In this document: positions 9,497 to 18,358 of the stretch, piece after piece
How positions within the stretch are numbered: position 1 is the first letter of the stretch
Layout: each line of letters opens with the position of its first letter
NCBI RefSeq assembly: GCF_014062315.1
Contig: NZ_JACGLT010000015.1
Location: 1-64,000, forward strand
Reading direction: 5' to 3'
Origin: Gelidibacter maritimus
GTDB lineage: Bacteria; Bacteroidota; Bacteroidia; Flavobacteriales; Flavobacteriaceae
DNA length: 64,000 nucleotides
Position numbers and translations under genes: made by a program
The notes under the pieces: model-generated
The model's input: the letters and a program-made list of their open reading frames with translations, nothing else
Database searches by the model: none
Told to the model about the DNA's origin: nothing

Positions 9497-10303
9497 ATGG
9501 AAAAAGACATCTTACAACAAAATTTTGCGGGTTTTTTAAGTACACCTTTCTTATGGAAGGATTCGAAAATTTACGGGTTGGAGCAATTTGTGATTAAAGA
9601 CTGTAACTTTGGAAACTTCACCAAAAAGGACACTATAAATCTTCGTTTAGGTAAATTAGTGGAACAATTCGTCTTCCATCAATTGAGACATGCACCCGCT
9701 ACCCAAATTTTAGCGGAGAACCTTCAAATACAGGATGGGAAACGAACTATAGGCGAATTGGATGCGCTTTTAATGACGGACATCGGGCCTGTACATTTAG
9801 AAATCATCTATAAGTTTTACCTCTATGATCCAGATACAGGTGTAAGCGAATTAGAACGTTGGATAGGACCAAATAGAAAGGATAATTTGCTTCAGAAATT
9901 GGATAAACTGAAGACAAAACAGCTCCCTCTCCTCCATCATTCCAAGACGCAACCACATCTTGCCGATTTAAATCTTAATAGTACTGCTATAAAACAACAA
10001 GTGCTTTTTAAAGCCCAGCTGTTTTTGCCAGTTGATCACCAAAAAAACATATTTCCACCCCTAAATGTTGAATGTGTAAAAGGCTTTTATATAAGAATGA
10101 ATGATGTTCAGCGGTTTAACGAAGGACAGTTTTATATTCCTGCAAAGAAGGATTGGCTTATGGACATTCAAGCAGACGTGCATTGGGTGGATTATGATGA
10201 CTTTCTTATTGAAGTAAGACGTTGGACAGATAAGCAACTCTCACCAATGTGCTGGTTGAAGCTGCGTGGCGTGTATTCGAAGTTTTTTGTGGTCTGGTGG
10301 TGA
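9497..10303 (+). CDS. DUF1853 family protein, PD-(D/E)xK nuclease-like
   Basis: This 268-residue protein fits DUF1853. Its core looks like a PD-(D/E)xK nuclease fold. Glu56 lies in a helix (KLVEQFVFHQL), Asp89 in GELDALL, and Glu102 and Lys106 in HLEIIYKF, the ExxxK pattern. The family is uncharacterised, so nuclease activity is an inference from these residues. A TTG at 9482 opens the frame slightly earlier, but the ATG at 9497 (MEKDILQQ) is the more natural start. It is divergent from helicase copy 1 across about 110 bp, which suggests shared regulation or function in DNA metabolism. Confidence 0.75.
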   Translation: MEKDILQQNFAGFLSTPFLWKDSKIYGLEQFVIKDCNFGNFTKKDTINLRLGKLVEQFVFHQLRHAPATQILAENLQIQDGKRTIGELDALLMTDIGPVHLEIIYKFYLYDPDTGVSELERWIGPNRKDNLLQKLDKLKTKQLPLLHHSKTQPHLADLNLNSTAIKQQVLFKAQLFLPVDHQKNIFPPLNVECVKGFYIRMNDVQRFNEGQFYIPAKKDWLMDIQADVHWVDYDDFLIEVRRWTDKQLSPMCWLKLRGVYSKFFVVWW

Positions 10304-10353
10304 TTTTTGTAAATAGCTCATCTTCAGCCTCCATTTTGGTTTCCTTTTTATCC

Positions 10354-10384
10354 TTGCGATATGTCTTCAAATAGTTTTACTTTG
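10354..10384 (+). promoter_or_regulatory. Candidate Bacteroidota promoter for topB
   Basis: TTG at 10354-10356 and TACTTTG at 10378-10384 are separated by 21 nt, close to the TTG-N17-23-TAnnTTTG pattern of the phylum. Transcription would begin near 10391, giving a leader of about 130 nt before the TTG start of topB. Confidence 0.4.
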
Positions 10385-10518
10385 CACAGGTTAAATTTGG
10401 AGTGGAAATAAGGCTTATTGTGATGTTAAAATCACCAATATATAACGCTTCTTCAATGTTTAAAAACCATTCCTGACTATATAATCAATAACTATTAACG
10501 AAAAATAAACCTCTTATC

Positions 10519-12813
10519 TTGAAAGTCTGTATTGCCGAAAAACCCAGTGTTGCCAGAGAAATCGCAGCTATTTTAGGAGCTAATAGCAAGCATGACGGCT
10601 ACTATGAGGGCAATGGCTATGCAGTAACCTATACGTTTGGGCACCTCTGCACTTTAATGGAGCCCAACGATTATAAACCCCATTGGAAAAGTTGGGATCT
10701 GAACAATTTACCCATGCTGCCTGAAAAGTTCAAAACTAAGGTTACCAGCAATTCTGGAGTCCAGAAGCAATTTAATATTGTGAAAAAGCTATTTGACCAG
10801 GCAGATGTCGTCATCAATTGCGGGGATGCCGGTCAAGAGGGTGAATTGATCCAACGTTGGGTTTTAGATCAGGCTAATTATAAGGGGAAAGTAGAGCGGC
10901 TATGGATTTCTTCATTGACTGCTGAAGCTATAAAAGAGGGGTTTGAAAACCTCAAGCCATCAGAACAGTATGACAACCTTTTTTACGCCGGATTTTCACG
11001 TGCTATAGGCGATTGGCTTTTAGGTATGAATGCCACGCGCTTATATACTTTAAAACACGGTGGGTACAAACAAGTATTGTCTGTAGGTCGGGTACAAACC
11101 CCTACATTGGCAATGGTGGTCAACAGATTTAAGGAGATTGAGAATTTTGTGCCCCAACCCTATTGGGAATTGCAGACACTCTATCGAGATACCCTGTTTA
11201 GCTATGAAGAAGGCCGTTTCACCAAAATGGAAGATGGCGAAAAATTGGCTAACAAAGTTAAGGAGCACGACTTTGAGATTGTTTCGGTGACCAAGAAAAA
11301 AGGTAAGGATTACGCGCCAAAACTATTCGACTTAACGGGGCTACAAGTGTATTGTAACAATAAATTTGGGTTTTCGGCTGACGAAACGCTAAAGATTGTG
11401 CAGAAGCTTTATGAACAAAAGGTAGTCACCTATCCAAGAGTCGACACCACATTTTTACCCACTGATGTTTATCCGAAAGTATCTGGAATTTTACAAAATC
11501 TGAGGAAATACGCACAATTGACCGCTCCACTATTAGGTAAGAAAATTAAAAAGTCAACACGAGTATTTAATGATAAAAAGGTGACAGATCACCACGCTAT
11601 TATCCCCACAGGTGTAGAAAGTCAATTACAATACAACCAACAGCAAGTTTATGACATCATAACCAAACGCTTTATAGCTGTGTTTTATGATGATTGTGCG
11701 GTTTCCAATACAACGGTTATCGGGAAAGCATCTGATGTAAATTTCAAGGCTACAGGAAAAGAAATTTTGAGCAGAGGATGGCGCGTGGTCATTGAATCTG
11801 CGGAAAAGGAACAAAAAGCTTCAGATTTGCTTCCGTCGTTTGTAAAGGGTGAAAAGGGGCCGCATGAACCCTCTTTTTTGGAAAAACAAACTAAGCCGCC
11901 CAATCAGTTTACGGAGGCTTCCCTCCTACGCGCCATGGAAACTGCTGGAAAACGGGTAGATGATGAGGAGATGCGCGAACTTATGAAAGAAAATGGCATC
12001 GGTCGTCCATCAACCCGTGCCAATATTATTGAAACTTTATTCAAGCGGAAATATATTGAACGCAACAAGAAACAAGTTTTGCCTACGCAAATTGGTATAC
12101 AACTGATCGATACAATTCAAAACGAATTATTGAAATCTGCAGAATTGACCGGGATGTGGGAAAAGCAATTGAAAGATATTGAAAAGGGCACTTATAGTGC
12201 GGCGCAGTTTATCGCCAATATGAAAAAAATGGTGGATGCCTTGGTTTATGAAGTAAGAAGTGAAGCACAACGGGCCAATATCTCACATGTTAAAACTGCC
12301 CAAAAATCTGAAATCAAAAAAGAAGCGAAAAAGAAAGCAGGGCTTAGCTCAGAAATCTGCCCGAAATGTAAAACTGGGCAAATGATCAAGGGAAAATCGG
12401 CCTATGGATGCAGCAATTATAAAGATGGATGTGGTTTTATACTGCCTTTTAAATTTAAGAATAAAAAGATTTCAGTAAAACAATATCTGCGTTTGCTTCA
12501 AAAGGGTTCGACTATTAACCTTAAGGGCTTTAAGACTGAGACTGGTGAATTGGAAGGATTAATAAGGTTCAACGATGAATTCCACTTGGTACTGGAACCG
12601 AAGAAAGCGGTTAAAAAGGCGACAGCTTCAGAACGTCTAAGTTGTCCTAAATGTAAAAAAGGGACTGTCATAAAGGGAAAAACGGCATACGGTTGCAGCC
12701 ACTATAGAGATGGTTGTTCGTTCCGATTCACCTTTGATGAAGTGCGTCAAAAAGCTAGTGGAAAAACAATGACCAAAGAATTGGTTTACAGTATTTTAAA
12801 TGGAGATATCTAA
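10519..12813 (+). CDS. topB: DNA topoisomerase III
   Basis: This type IA topoisomerase relaxes or decatenates DNA through a transient 5'-phosphotyrosine. The 764 residues begin with the TOPRIM segment KVCIAEKPSVAREIA (2-16). The acidic motif GDAGQEGEL (102-110) follows. The catalytic Tyr is Tyr305 in VTYPRVDT, and a conserved GIGRPSTRA lies near residue 495. The C-terminus carries two C4 zinc ribbons starting at Cys614 and Cys709. The start is a TTG at 10519: no ATG or GTG exists between it and the preceding in-frame stops, and MKVCIAEKPS is the normal family start. The last 14 bp overlap the pseudouridine synthase gene, so the two are translationally coupled. Confidence 0.95.
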   Translation: MKVCIAEKPSVAREIAAILGANSKHDGYYEGNGYAVTYTFGHLCTLMEPNDYKPHWKSWDLNNLPMLPEKFKTKVTSNSGVQKQFNIVKKLFDQADVVINCGDAGQEGELIQRWVLDQANYKGKVERLWISSLTAEAIKEGFENLKPSEQYDNLFYAGFSRAIGDWLLGMNATRLYTLKHGGYKQVLSVGRVQTPTLAMVVNRFKEIENFVPQPYWELQTLYRDTLFSYEEGRFTKMEDGEKLANKVKEHDFEIVSVTKKKGKDYAPKLFDLTGLQVYCNNKFGFSADETLKIVQKLYEQKVVTYPRVDTTFLPTDVYPKVSGILQNLRKYAQLTAPLLGKKIKKSTRVFNDKKVTDHHAIIPTGVESQLQYNQQQVYDIITKRFIAVFYDDCAVSNTTVIGKASDVNFKATGKEILSRGWRVVIESAEKEQKASDLLPSFVKGEKGPHEPSFLEKQTKPPNQFTEASLLRAMETAGKRVDDEEMRELMKENGIGRPSTRANIIETLFKRKYIERNKKQVLPTQIGIQLIDTIQNELLKSAELTGMWEKQLKDIEKGTYSAAQFIANMKKMVDALVYEVRSEAQRANISHVKTAQKSEIKKEAKKKAGLSSEICPKCKTGQMIKGKSAYGCSNYKDGCGFILPFKFKNKKISVKQYLRLLQKGSTINLKGFKTETGELEGLIRFNDEFHLVLEPKKAVKKATASERLSCPKCKKGTVIKGKTAYGCSHYRDGCSFRFTFDEVRQKASGKTMTKELVYSILNGDI

Positions 12814-13396
12814 ACAAAAACAACACATTCATTTTTTGCTGCATAAACCATTGGGTTACTTGAGTCAGTTTATAAGCAATGCAAAGCATCAGCGCAATAA
12901 AAAATTTTTGGGTGCGCTTTACGATTTTCCAGAAGGTGTCATGGCCATTGGGCGATTGGATAAAAACTCTGAAGGCCTGTTGTTGTTGACTACAGATGGT
13001 GATCTGAGCCATACTATTTGTAGCAGTCTTATTGAAAAAGAATATTACGTTCAAGTGGATGGCGAGATTACCGAATTGGCCATTCGCCAACTTCAACAAG
13101 GTGTTACCATTGGTTTTAAAGGCATTAGCTACCTCACAAAAGCTTGCCGAGCGTTTAAGCTGGAGCAATCGCCAGATTTTGCCGAGCGTACTAAAAAAAT
13201 ACGGGACTCACGACATGGACCAACCTCTTGGGTTTCCATCACTATAAATGAAGGAAAATTTAGGCAGGTTCGCAAAATGACTTCTGCGGTTGGGTTTCCT
13301 ACCTTGAGATTGGTTCGCGTACGTATAGGGAACATTTATTTAAACAAAATGCAACCCGGTGAAGTTATTAAAGTTGATGTCTTAAATGTAGATTAA
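12800..13396 (+). CDS. rRNA pseudouridine synthase, RsuA/RluE type
   Basis: This 198-residue enzyme isomerises a specific uridine in ribosomal RNA. Catalytic Asp54 lies in GRLDKNSEGLLLLT, the RsuA/RluB/E/F signature. A family motif GKFRQVRKM lies near residue 152, and the C-terminal RLVRVRIG also fits. There is no N-terminal S4 domain. Short, S4-less members are most like E. coli RluE (23S rRNA), but the exact target cannot be told from sequence alone. The ATG lies inside the end of topB. Its 3' end overlaps by 4 bp the stop region of the convergent cold-shock gene. Confidence 0.85.
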   Translation: MEISKQKQHIHFLLHKPLGYLSQFISNAKHQRNKKFLGALYDFPEGVMAIGRLDKNSEGLLLLTTDGDLSHTICSSLIEKEYYVQVDGEITELAIRQLQQGVTIGFKGISYLTKACRAFKLEQSPDFAERTKKIRDSRHGPTSWVSITINEGKFRQVRKMTSAVGFPTLRLVRVRIGNIYLNKMQPGEVIKVDVLNVD

Positions 13397-13836
13397 ACGC
13401 GCTTTACTTTTACAGCGTTCATGCCTTTCATCCCACGTTCCAATTCAAAAGTCACTTTGTCATTTTCAGCGATATCATCCAAGAGTCCACTCACGTGACA
13501 AAAGTACTTTTCATTATTTTCTGTATCGATAATAAATCCGAAGCCTTTAGAACTGTCATAGAAAGAAACTTTACCTTGTCTTACTGGATCTTCTTCTTCG
13601 CCTTCTTCTTTTTTAGGAACACCTAAAACAATGTCTTCAGCATCTACCTTGATTTTATCTGCAGGATCTGGTGGGGTATCTGATAAGTTTCCATAAGCGT
13701 CTACATAAGCAAACTGGATTCCATCACTTCCGCCTTCTGCACGGCGGGCTTCTTTTTTCTTCTTTTTTTCTTCGCGCTTTTTAGCACGTGCTTTTTCTTT
13801 TTCAATTTTGTTAAAGGTCTGTTGCGACTTAGCCAT
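13393..13836 (-). CDS. Cold-shock-domain nucleic-acid-binding protein with basic N-terminal tail
   Basis: A cold-shock domain occupies residues 84-147, with RNP1 KGFGFI (98-102 region) and RNP2 YFCHVS (111-116). Before it lies a highly charged Lys/Arg/Glu segment (residues 11-36) and an acidic linker. This layout, about 150 residues with a basic tail, is a recurrent Flavobacteriia form of CspA-like RNA chaperone. It should bind single-stranded RNA or DNA. The gene converges on the pseudouridine synthase with a 4-bp overlap of coding ends and is preceded by an 880-bp gene-free region. Confidence 0.9.
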   Translation of the reverse strand: MAKSQQTFNKIEKEKARAKKREEKKKKKEARRAEGGSDGIQFAYVDAYGNLSDTPPDPADKIKVDAEDIVLGVPKKEEGEEEDPVRQGKVSFYDSSKGFGFIIDTENNEKYFCHVSGLLDDIAENDKVTFELERGMKGMNAVKVKRV

Positions 13837-14716
13837 TCTTTTTTTTAAATATGTTTTAAAGGTTAAATTTGAATTACCAAACTATACTTAAGATAGGCAA
13901 TTCATGGAATTGTTGATTCGAAAGATTAATTCGGTGATTACAATGTATATAACAAGTTAATAAAAATTTCCAATAAATGTCCATATACCTTACAAATATA
14001 AGCGATAGAATTGAGAAATTGGGTTTCAACCTATGAATCTTTCCGCTGGTAAGGGCTAATAATTAGTTCTAAAGCTTATCACTGATCAAATAATTGGCCA
14101 TCCAATCCTAAAAAGCCAAGATCTTGCATCTAAACTGTCCAGATAAAAGTACTTTGGAATCCTCATTTAGTTGAATTTACAACAATCCCTGGGCGTCCGA
14201 TGGTGGTCGTTGCACTTTTATTTTACACTCAAAAGAATTCATCCTTAGGTGCCCGCTTAACTAGGTTTTCTAAAGGTTTTGATCTTGAAGCCAATTTATG
14301 AGTGTATGGTTAACTAAATAGAATTGATTTACCAAAATTCGGTTACCTATCAAAGAGTGCCTGATGAGCCCATCAATTGGCGCTAATTTTACGCCAGCCG
14401 AGCCGTGCATAAAGCTCTATTAAATTTAAATGCGCTGCTGACATGATCAGCACCCACTTTTAGCTTGAGATGCATCGAATCTGTAATTAGAAACTTGAAG
14501 CCTTAATAAAAACTCTAAAAATCTTCAAATTAATCAGTTAGCCGTCGACGTTATAAAATCCTTGTATTTAGACTATTTGAATTAGGTGAAGTGCGATAAA
14601 TTATCTAAATTTAGGTTTAGAATTAATAAAATCCGAAGCAAGCACTTCTTCAGTAAATACAGAAATTGTATTCATGATTGGTGCGAAGCTCTCACTACTA
14701 AAACCGCAGTACAGAA
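13837..14716. other. Gene-free stretch of 880 bp
   Basis: No reading frame of note is present on either strand. I see only a short hairpin at 14436-14452 (TGCTGA, CATGA loop, TCAGCA) and patchy G+C changes around 14190-14460. A long leader of the cold-shock gene, a small RNA or a decayed gene are all possible. I cannot support any of them. Confidence 0.4.
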
Positions 14717-14980
14717 ATGACTTATATAAATGACAATGTCATCCCGGGAAATCACGGCAAGACATTTAGAACAGATGTTAGAAGTCCGGAGGAGAAATCA
14801 CAACTGAAAGCTGCCATCATGAAAATTGATGGTGTTACAGACGTTATTTTTGCCGACGCTTATCCTTCTGAACTAACCGTTCACACAGAAAAAGTTGTAG
14901 AAGTTAACGACATTCAGGATATAGCTTCTGATTTAGACTTTCATGTGATTGCAAAAGGACCTTTCTTTCCTTTATTTTAG
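14717..14980 (+). CDS. Heavy-metal-associated (HMA) fold-like protein lacking cysteines
   Basis: This 87-residue protein has the beta-alpha-beta-beta-alpha-beta pattern of HMA domains. A first strand contains KTFRTDVRS, then helix PEEKSQLKAAIMKIDGV, strands VTDVIFADAY and ELTVHTEKV, and a second helix VNDIQDIASDL. The metal-binding CxxC is absent and the protein has no cysteine at all, so a metallochaperone role is unlikely. Function is unknown. It is convergent with the secreted protein gene that ends 3 bp later. Confidence 0.65.
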   Translation: MTYINDNVIPGNHGKTFRTDVRSPEEKSQLKAAIMKIDGVTDVIFADAYPSELTVHTEKVVEVNDIQDIASDLDFHVIAKGPFFPLF

Positions 14981-14983
14981 AAA

Positions 14984-15649
14984 CTAATCTTCTTTTTCCT
15001 TAACAAGAATAATACTTGCGGTAACGCCAGTGAGAAGGTTCCATTTTTTTGACGATACCTGAACTCCGTTGTCATCGTACACATGGAATTCTGCAGTATT
15101 TGGGCCTGATTCACCTTGATTGAGCGCCACAAAGTCAATTTTGTTGATGCCCTCTACCAAAGGTACGTCAAAGCTCTTAAAGTTGCCCGTCAATAATAAG
15201 TCGGCTATAAAAACATTGCCATTCACAAACACACGCACCCGGTCGCCATCAGGATATTCATGATCTCTACATCTGATATTGGCTTTTTTTCCGGTGATGT
15301 TGAAATTTCCCAAAAACTGATCTTCCATAGATTCCATTCGGAAGCCTTGCTCTACAGCTTTCTTATTCCATTTCTTATCGTATATTTCACCAGGATCGCG
15401 TAAGTTGCTATTATCGAACATTGAAAATTCGGTTTCCCGTTTCTTAATGGTAATCGGACTTTCAGCTTTCGGCTGCTCTTCTTTTATAATAGGGTCAATT
15501 TTGACTGGCTCAGGTTCAGGTGTTTTCTTTTCTTCCTTTTTCTCTACCGCAGGGATAGGAATGCTCTTGATTGGAGATTCCTGAGCATAGGTCTGAAAAA
15601 TAGCCACGAGAAAAAAAATGCCTAAAAGTTTATATTTGTAAAATGTCAT
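14984..15649 (-). CDS. Secreted hypothetical protein with Pro/Glu/Lys linker
   Basis: From the ATG at 15649 the 221-residue product has a signal peptide (KYKLLGIFFLVAIFQTYAQ, cleavage after AYAQ-like TYAQ). A low-complexity stretch rich in Pro, Glu and Lys follows to about residue 65. The C-terminal beta-rich domain has FLGNFNITGKKANIRCRDH and VNGNVFIADLLLTGNF. The frame opens at 15682, but that start would place 11 odd residues before the signal peptide. I do not recognise a named domain. The likely location is the periplasm or cell surface. Confidence 0.65.
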   Translation of the reverse strand: MTFYKYKLLGIFFLVAIFQTYAQESPIKSIPIPAVEKKEEKKTPEPEPVKIDPIIKEEQPKAESPITIKKRETEFSMFDNSNLRDPGEIYDKKWNKKAVEQGFRMESMEDQFLGNFNITGKKANIRCRDHEYPDGDRVRVFVNGNVFIADLLLTGNFKSFDVPLVEGINKIDFVALNQGESGPNTAEFHVYDDNGVQVSSKKWNLLTGVTASIILVKEKED

Positions 15650-15740
15650 AAGCTTAAAAACTATTTCGGATATAAGAATCAAAAACCATACCTATCAGCG
15701 AAACTAACGATTAATTCCGACTCTAATTTTAAAGGAAACG

Positions 15741-17255
15741 TTAAAACTTACCGTTAAAACTCAGACGAAGTTTTCTAACATACTCATCCATAAGCCATTC
15801 TTTGTAATTCTTGGTGCTATTCATCATGCAGTACGAATATTGTTTGATACGGTAAGAAATATCATCCATTAAGTATTTTGTAAGATCTCTAGCTTCAAAA
15901 ATGGTATCGGCATTGGCGATGCACATTTCGGAATGTTGCTGTATGGACCGCTCAATAGTGACCATTGACTTATGGCCTTCTGTGATGGCTTTTTCATATT
16001 CTGCTTTAATATCAAAGTCGATATTTTCAGAATTCTTAAATCGTTCTCTAATAGAATCTGGCATGACATACACAAAATCGCGCTCAATATCTTCGTCATT
16101 TCTGAGGTTTTCGAGATACATATCTGGGTACTTAAAGATATGCTGCCAATCGACCGGTTGGTCCCAAGGTCCAAAACGAACAATATTATTTCCTAAGTCT
16201 AAAACCAAAAACGATTTTTTATTCTTCAAAACCCGTGAGCCACGACCTATCATCTGAAAATATAGAGTGAGTGAACGTGTAGCGCGGTTTAAAATAACCG
16301 ACTCTACAGAAGGCTCATCAAAACCAGTGGTCAAAATACTAACTGAGGTCAAAATGGCATCAGGTGTGTTCTTAAACCATTTCAATATGTCCTTACGTTC
16401 TTGCTTACTGCATGTATTGTCCAAATGCCTGACGTTGTATCCAGCCCGTTTAAAAGAATAGTAGACCTCTTTGGAAGTGTTGATTCCGTTATTGAAAATC
16501 AAGGTTTTTTTACCTTTGGACATCTCTTCGTAGGCAAAGATAAGTTTGCTCAACATATAGGAATTGGTATAGAGTGTTTCTGACGACTTCACAGTATAAT
16601 CGCCATTGATTCCTATTTTCAAGGTATTTAATTCCACATCAAAGTTGTACAGATCGGCACTTGCCAAGAACCCATTTTTGATTAATGTTGAAATATCATC
16701 ACCAACGATTAATTTTTGGTAATTGTCTTTCATTGGCAATTTGATGTTGGAACTGAGTGGTGTTGCCGTGACGCCAAGGATAAAACAGTTCTCAAAAAAC
16801 TTAAACAGTTTTCTGAACGAATTGTAATGGGCTTCATCAATGATGACCAACCCAATATCTTCCAAGCGCAATTTTTTATCGTTGAGACGATTGTTCAAGG
16901 TCTCCACCATGGCCACGAAACATTTATATTGGTCCTGATCAGGGAGTTCTTTAACGTGACTATTGATGACCTTATTCTCAACATCAAAATTAGTCAGCAT
17001 TTTTGAGGTCTGTTTACAAAGCTCAATGCGATGTGTAAGAATAACTACTTTCTTATTATGATTTTTGATATAACGTCTTACAATCTCAGAAAAAATAACA
17101 GTCTTCCCTCCTCCCGTTGGAAGTTGGTACAACAAATTAAAATTATCTGGAGCCGTTTCCATAACCTCAAATATCTTATTCAGATCAGCAAGCTGATAAT
17201 CATAAAGATCTTTTTTGGTTTCCGTTTGGTTAAGACGCTCTAAAGTTTCTGACAT
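15741..17255 (-). CDS. DEAD/DEAH-box superfamily 2 helicase (copy 2)
   Basis: This 504-residue protein is a paralogue of the helicase at 7827-9383, matching it end to end. Walker A QLPTGGGKT is at 44-52, DEAH at 140-143, and GVTATPLSS, ILTTGFDEPSVE and QMIGRGSR follow in the same order. Differences are spread through the protein, heaviest in the C-terminal helical part, so the duplication is old or the copies have diverged in role. No nuclease or methylase gene stands beside it, so there is no sign of a restriction system. It appears monocistronic. Confidence 0.85.
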   Translation of the reverse strand: MSETLERLNQTETKKDLYDYQLADLNKIFEVMETAPDNFNLLYQLPTGGGKTVIFSEIVRRYIKNHNKKVVILTHRIELCKQTSKMLTNFDVENKVINSHVKELPDQDQYKCFVAMVETLNNRLNDKKLRLEDIGLVIIDEAHYNSFRKLFKFFENCFILGVTATPLSSNIKLPMKDNYQKLIVGDDISTLIKNGFLASADLYNFDVELNTLKIGINGDYTVKSSETLYTNSYMLSKLIFAYEEMSKGKKTLIFNNGINTSKEVYYSFKRAGYNVRHLDNTCSKQERKDILKWFKNTPDAILTSVSILTTGFDEPSVESVILNRATRSLTLYFQMIGRGSRVLKNKKSFLVLDLGNNIVRFGPWDQPVDWQHIFKYPDMYLENLRNDEDIERDFVYVMPDSIRERFKNSENIDFDIKAEYEKAITEGHKSMVTIERSIQQHSEMCIANADTIFEARDLTKYLMDDISYRIKQYSYCMMNSTKNYKEWLMDEYVRKLRLSFNGKF

Positions 17256-17435
17256 AATAGTTTGGGTTCAAAAAAATTTCCACAAATTTAGGGCTTTATA
17301 AGAGTTATTCGAAGTTAATGTTGAAAAGAATTAACAACTGCTCAGATTTTAATTTTTGATTATCTGATAGTTATATGCAGGTTTGAACCAATCACAATTC
17401 AAGAATATATAAGGTGAAAATTTTGGTAAAAACTA

Positions 17436-17463
17436 AAAAGAGAAACCTTTTGGTTCCTCTTTT
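17436..17463 (-). terminator. Rho-independent terminator after the hsp20 gene
   Basis: AAAAGAG-A-AACC (17436-17447) pairs with GGTT-C-CTCTTTT (17452-17463) around TTTT, with one internal mismatch. On the minus strand the stem is followed by a T-run, and it lies about 25 bp past the hsp20 stop. Confidence 0.7.
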
Positions 17464-17486
17464 CAATCATTTTTGATTTCCAGTTT

Positions 17487-17966
17487 TTAGGAAATGGTAA
17501 TGCGCTTAGCTGGCTTATCTTTAGCTTCCTCTTTTTTCGGTAATTGTACCGTCAAGATGCCTTCTTTATATTGTGCACTGATTTTATCAGACTCAATTGT
17601 ATCCGGCAAGGTAAACGTTCGTTTAAAAGATGAATAGCCAAACTCACGTCTCGTGTAATTTTCTTCTTTGTGTTCTTGTTCTTCTTTAGTTTCTGAAGAA
17701 ATGGATAGGATTTTATTATCGACATCAATATTAAAGTCTGATTTTTTCATTCCTGGAACCGCGATTTCTAATAAGAACTCATCGGCATTTTCTTTAATAT
17801 TCACTGCTGGAAGCGTCATTCCTGTATTAAAATTGGACAGAAAACCTGTACCCATTTCACCATCAAATAAATTGTCAACCCAAGATGAAAAACTTGGTAA
17901 AGAAGAAGTTTCTCTCCGTCTAGAAACCTGATTGCCATTTTTTGGCATTGTTGCTAATGTACTCAT
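17487..17966 (-). CDS. Small heat-shock protein, Hsp20/alpha-crystallin family
   Basis: This 159-residue ATP-independent chaperone binds unfolding proteins. The alpha-crystallin domain spans about residues 48-150. It starts at LPAVNIKENADEF, includes VPGMKKSDFNIDV and GYSSFKRTFTLP, and carries the hallmark KEGILTVQLPK near residue 135. The tail AKRITIS has the I-x-I type motif that mediates oligomer assembly. The N-terminus includes WVDNLF, typical for the family. A terminator follows at 17436-17463. About 550 bp upstream lies free of large genes and may hold stress-response control elements. Confidence 0.95.
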   Translation of the reverse strand: MSTLATMPKNGNQVSRRRETSSLPSFSSWVDNLFDGEMGTGFLSNFNTGMTLPAVNIKENADEFLLEIAVPGMKKSDFNIDVDNKILSISSETKEEQEHKEENYTRREFGYSSFKRTFTLPDTIESDKISAQYKEGILTVQLPKKEEAKDKPAKRITIS

Positions 17967-18108
17967 TGTTAATCAAATTTTATAGTTAAACATTTTTTCT
18001 GATTACTATACTTCAAATTCAATACCAGCTGTAGTTTTAGGTTAAACTACTGACATTTATAGATAAAAACCGACATTTTGACACCTATAATCTGCTGATA
18101 ACTAATAT

Positions 18109-18141
18109 TTTGACAGGTTTGCAATGTCATTAGCTACTTTG
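18109..18141 (+). promoter_or_regulatory. Candidate Bacteroidota promoter reading rightward
   Basis: TTTG (18109-18112) and TACTTTG (18135-18141) are 22 nt apart, near the phylum consensus. Transcription would start near 18148, about 65 nt before the 29-aa ORF at 18214. Confidence 0.35.
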
Positions 18142-18213
18142 CATGGCATAGTACTGTAACAAAATATATATTAAGTCGTCGTTTTAATATAACATCAATA
18201 AATTGTAGAAATC

Positions 18214-18303
18214 ATGAGAACATTAAACAGTAATCAAACCACAGGAACATTTCAAAATTCAAAAACAGCTACTTGGAATACCAAGAGACGTTTTAAAAAC
18301 TAA
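18214..18303 (+). CDS. Possible 29-aa peptide, Thr/Asn-rich with basic tail
   Basis: The ATG at 18214 opens a 29-codon frame beginning MRTLNSNQTT and ending TKRRFKN, then TAA. It lies behind a plausible promoter (18109-18141). It has no homologue that I recognise. Its shortness means it could be chance. Confidence 0.3.
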   Translation: MRTLNSNQTTGTFQNSKTATWNTKRRFKN

Positions 18304-18358
18304 TTGTTTACAAGATTCAGCAATCGTTCAAGGATCTTGATACCAAATCAAATTTATA

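Noticed and set aside
18135-18160. TTTGCATGGCATAGTAC resembling a sigma-54 promoter
   Set aside because: The second half (TTGC) is missing at the correct spacing; the Bacteroidota housekeeping pattern fits better.
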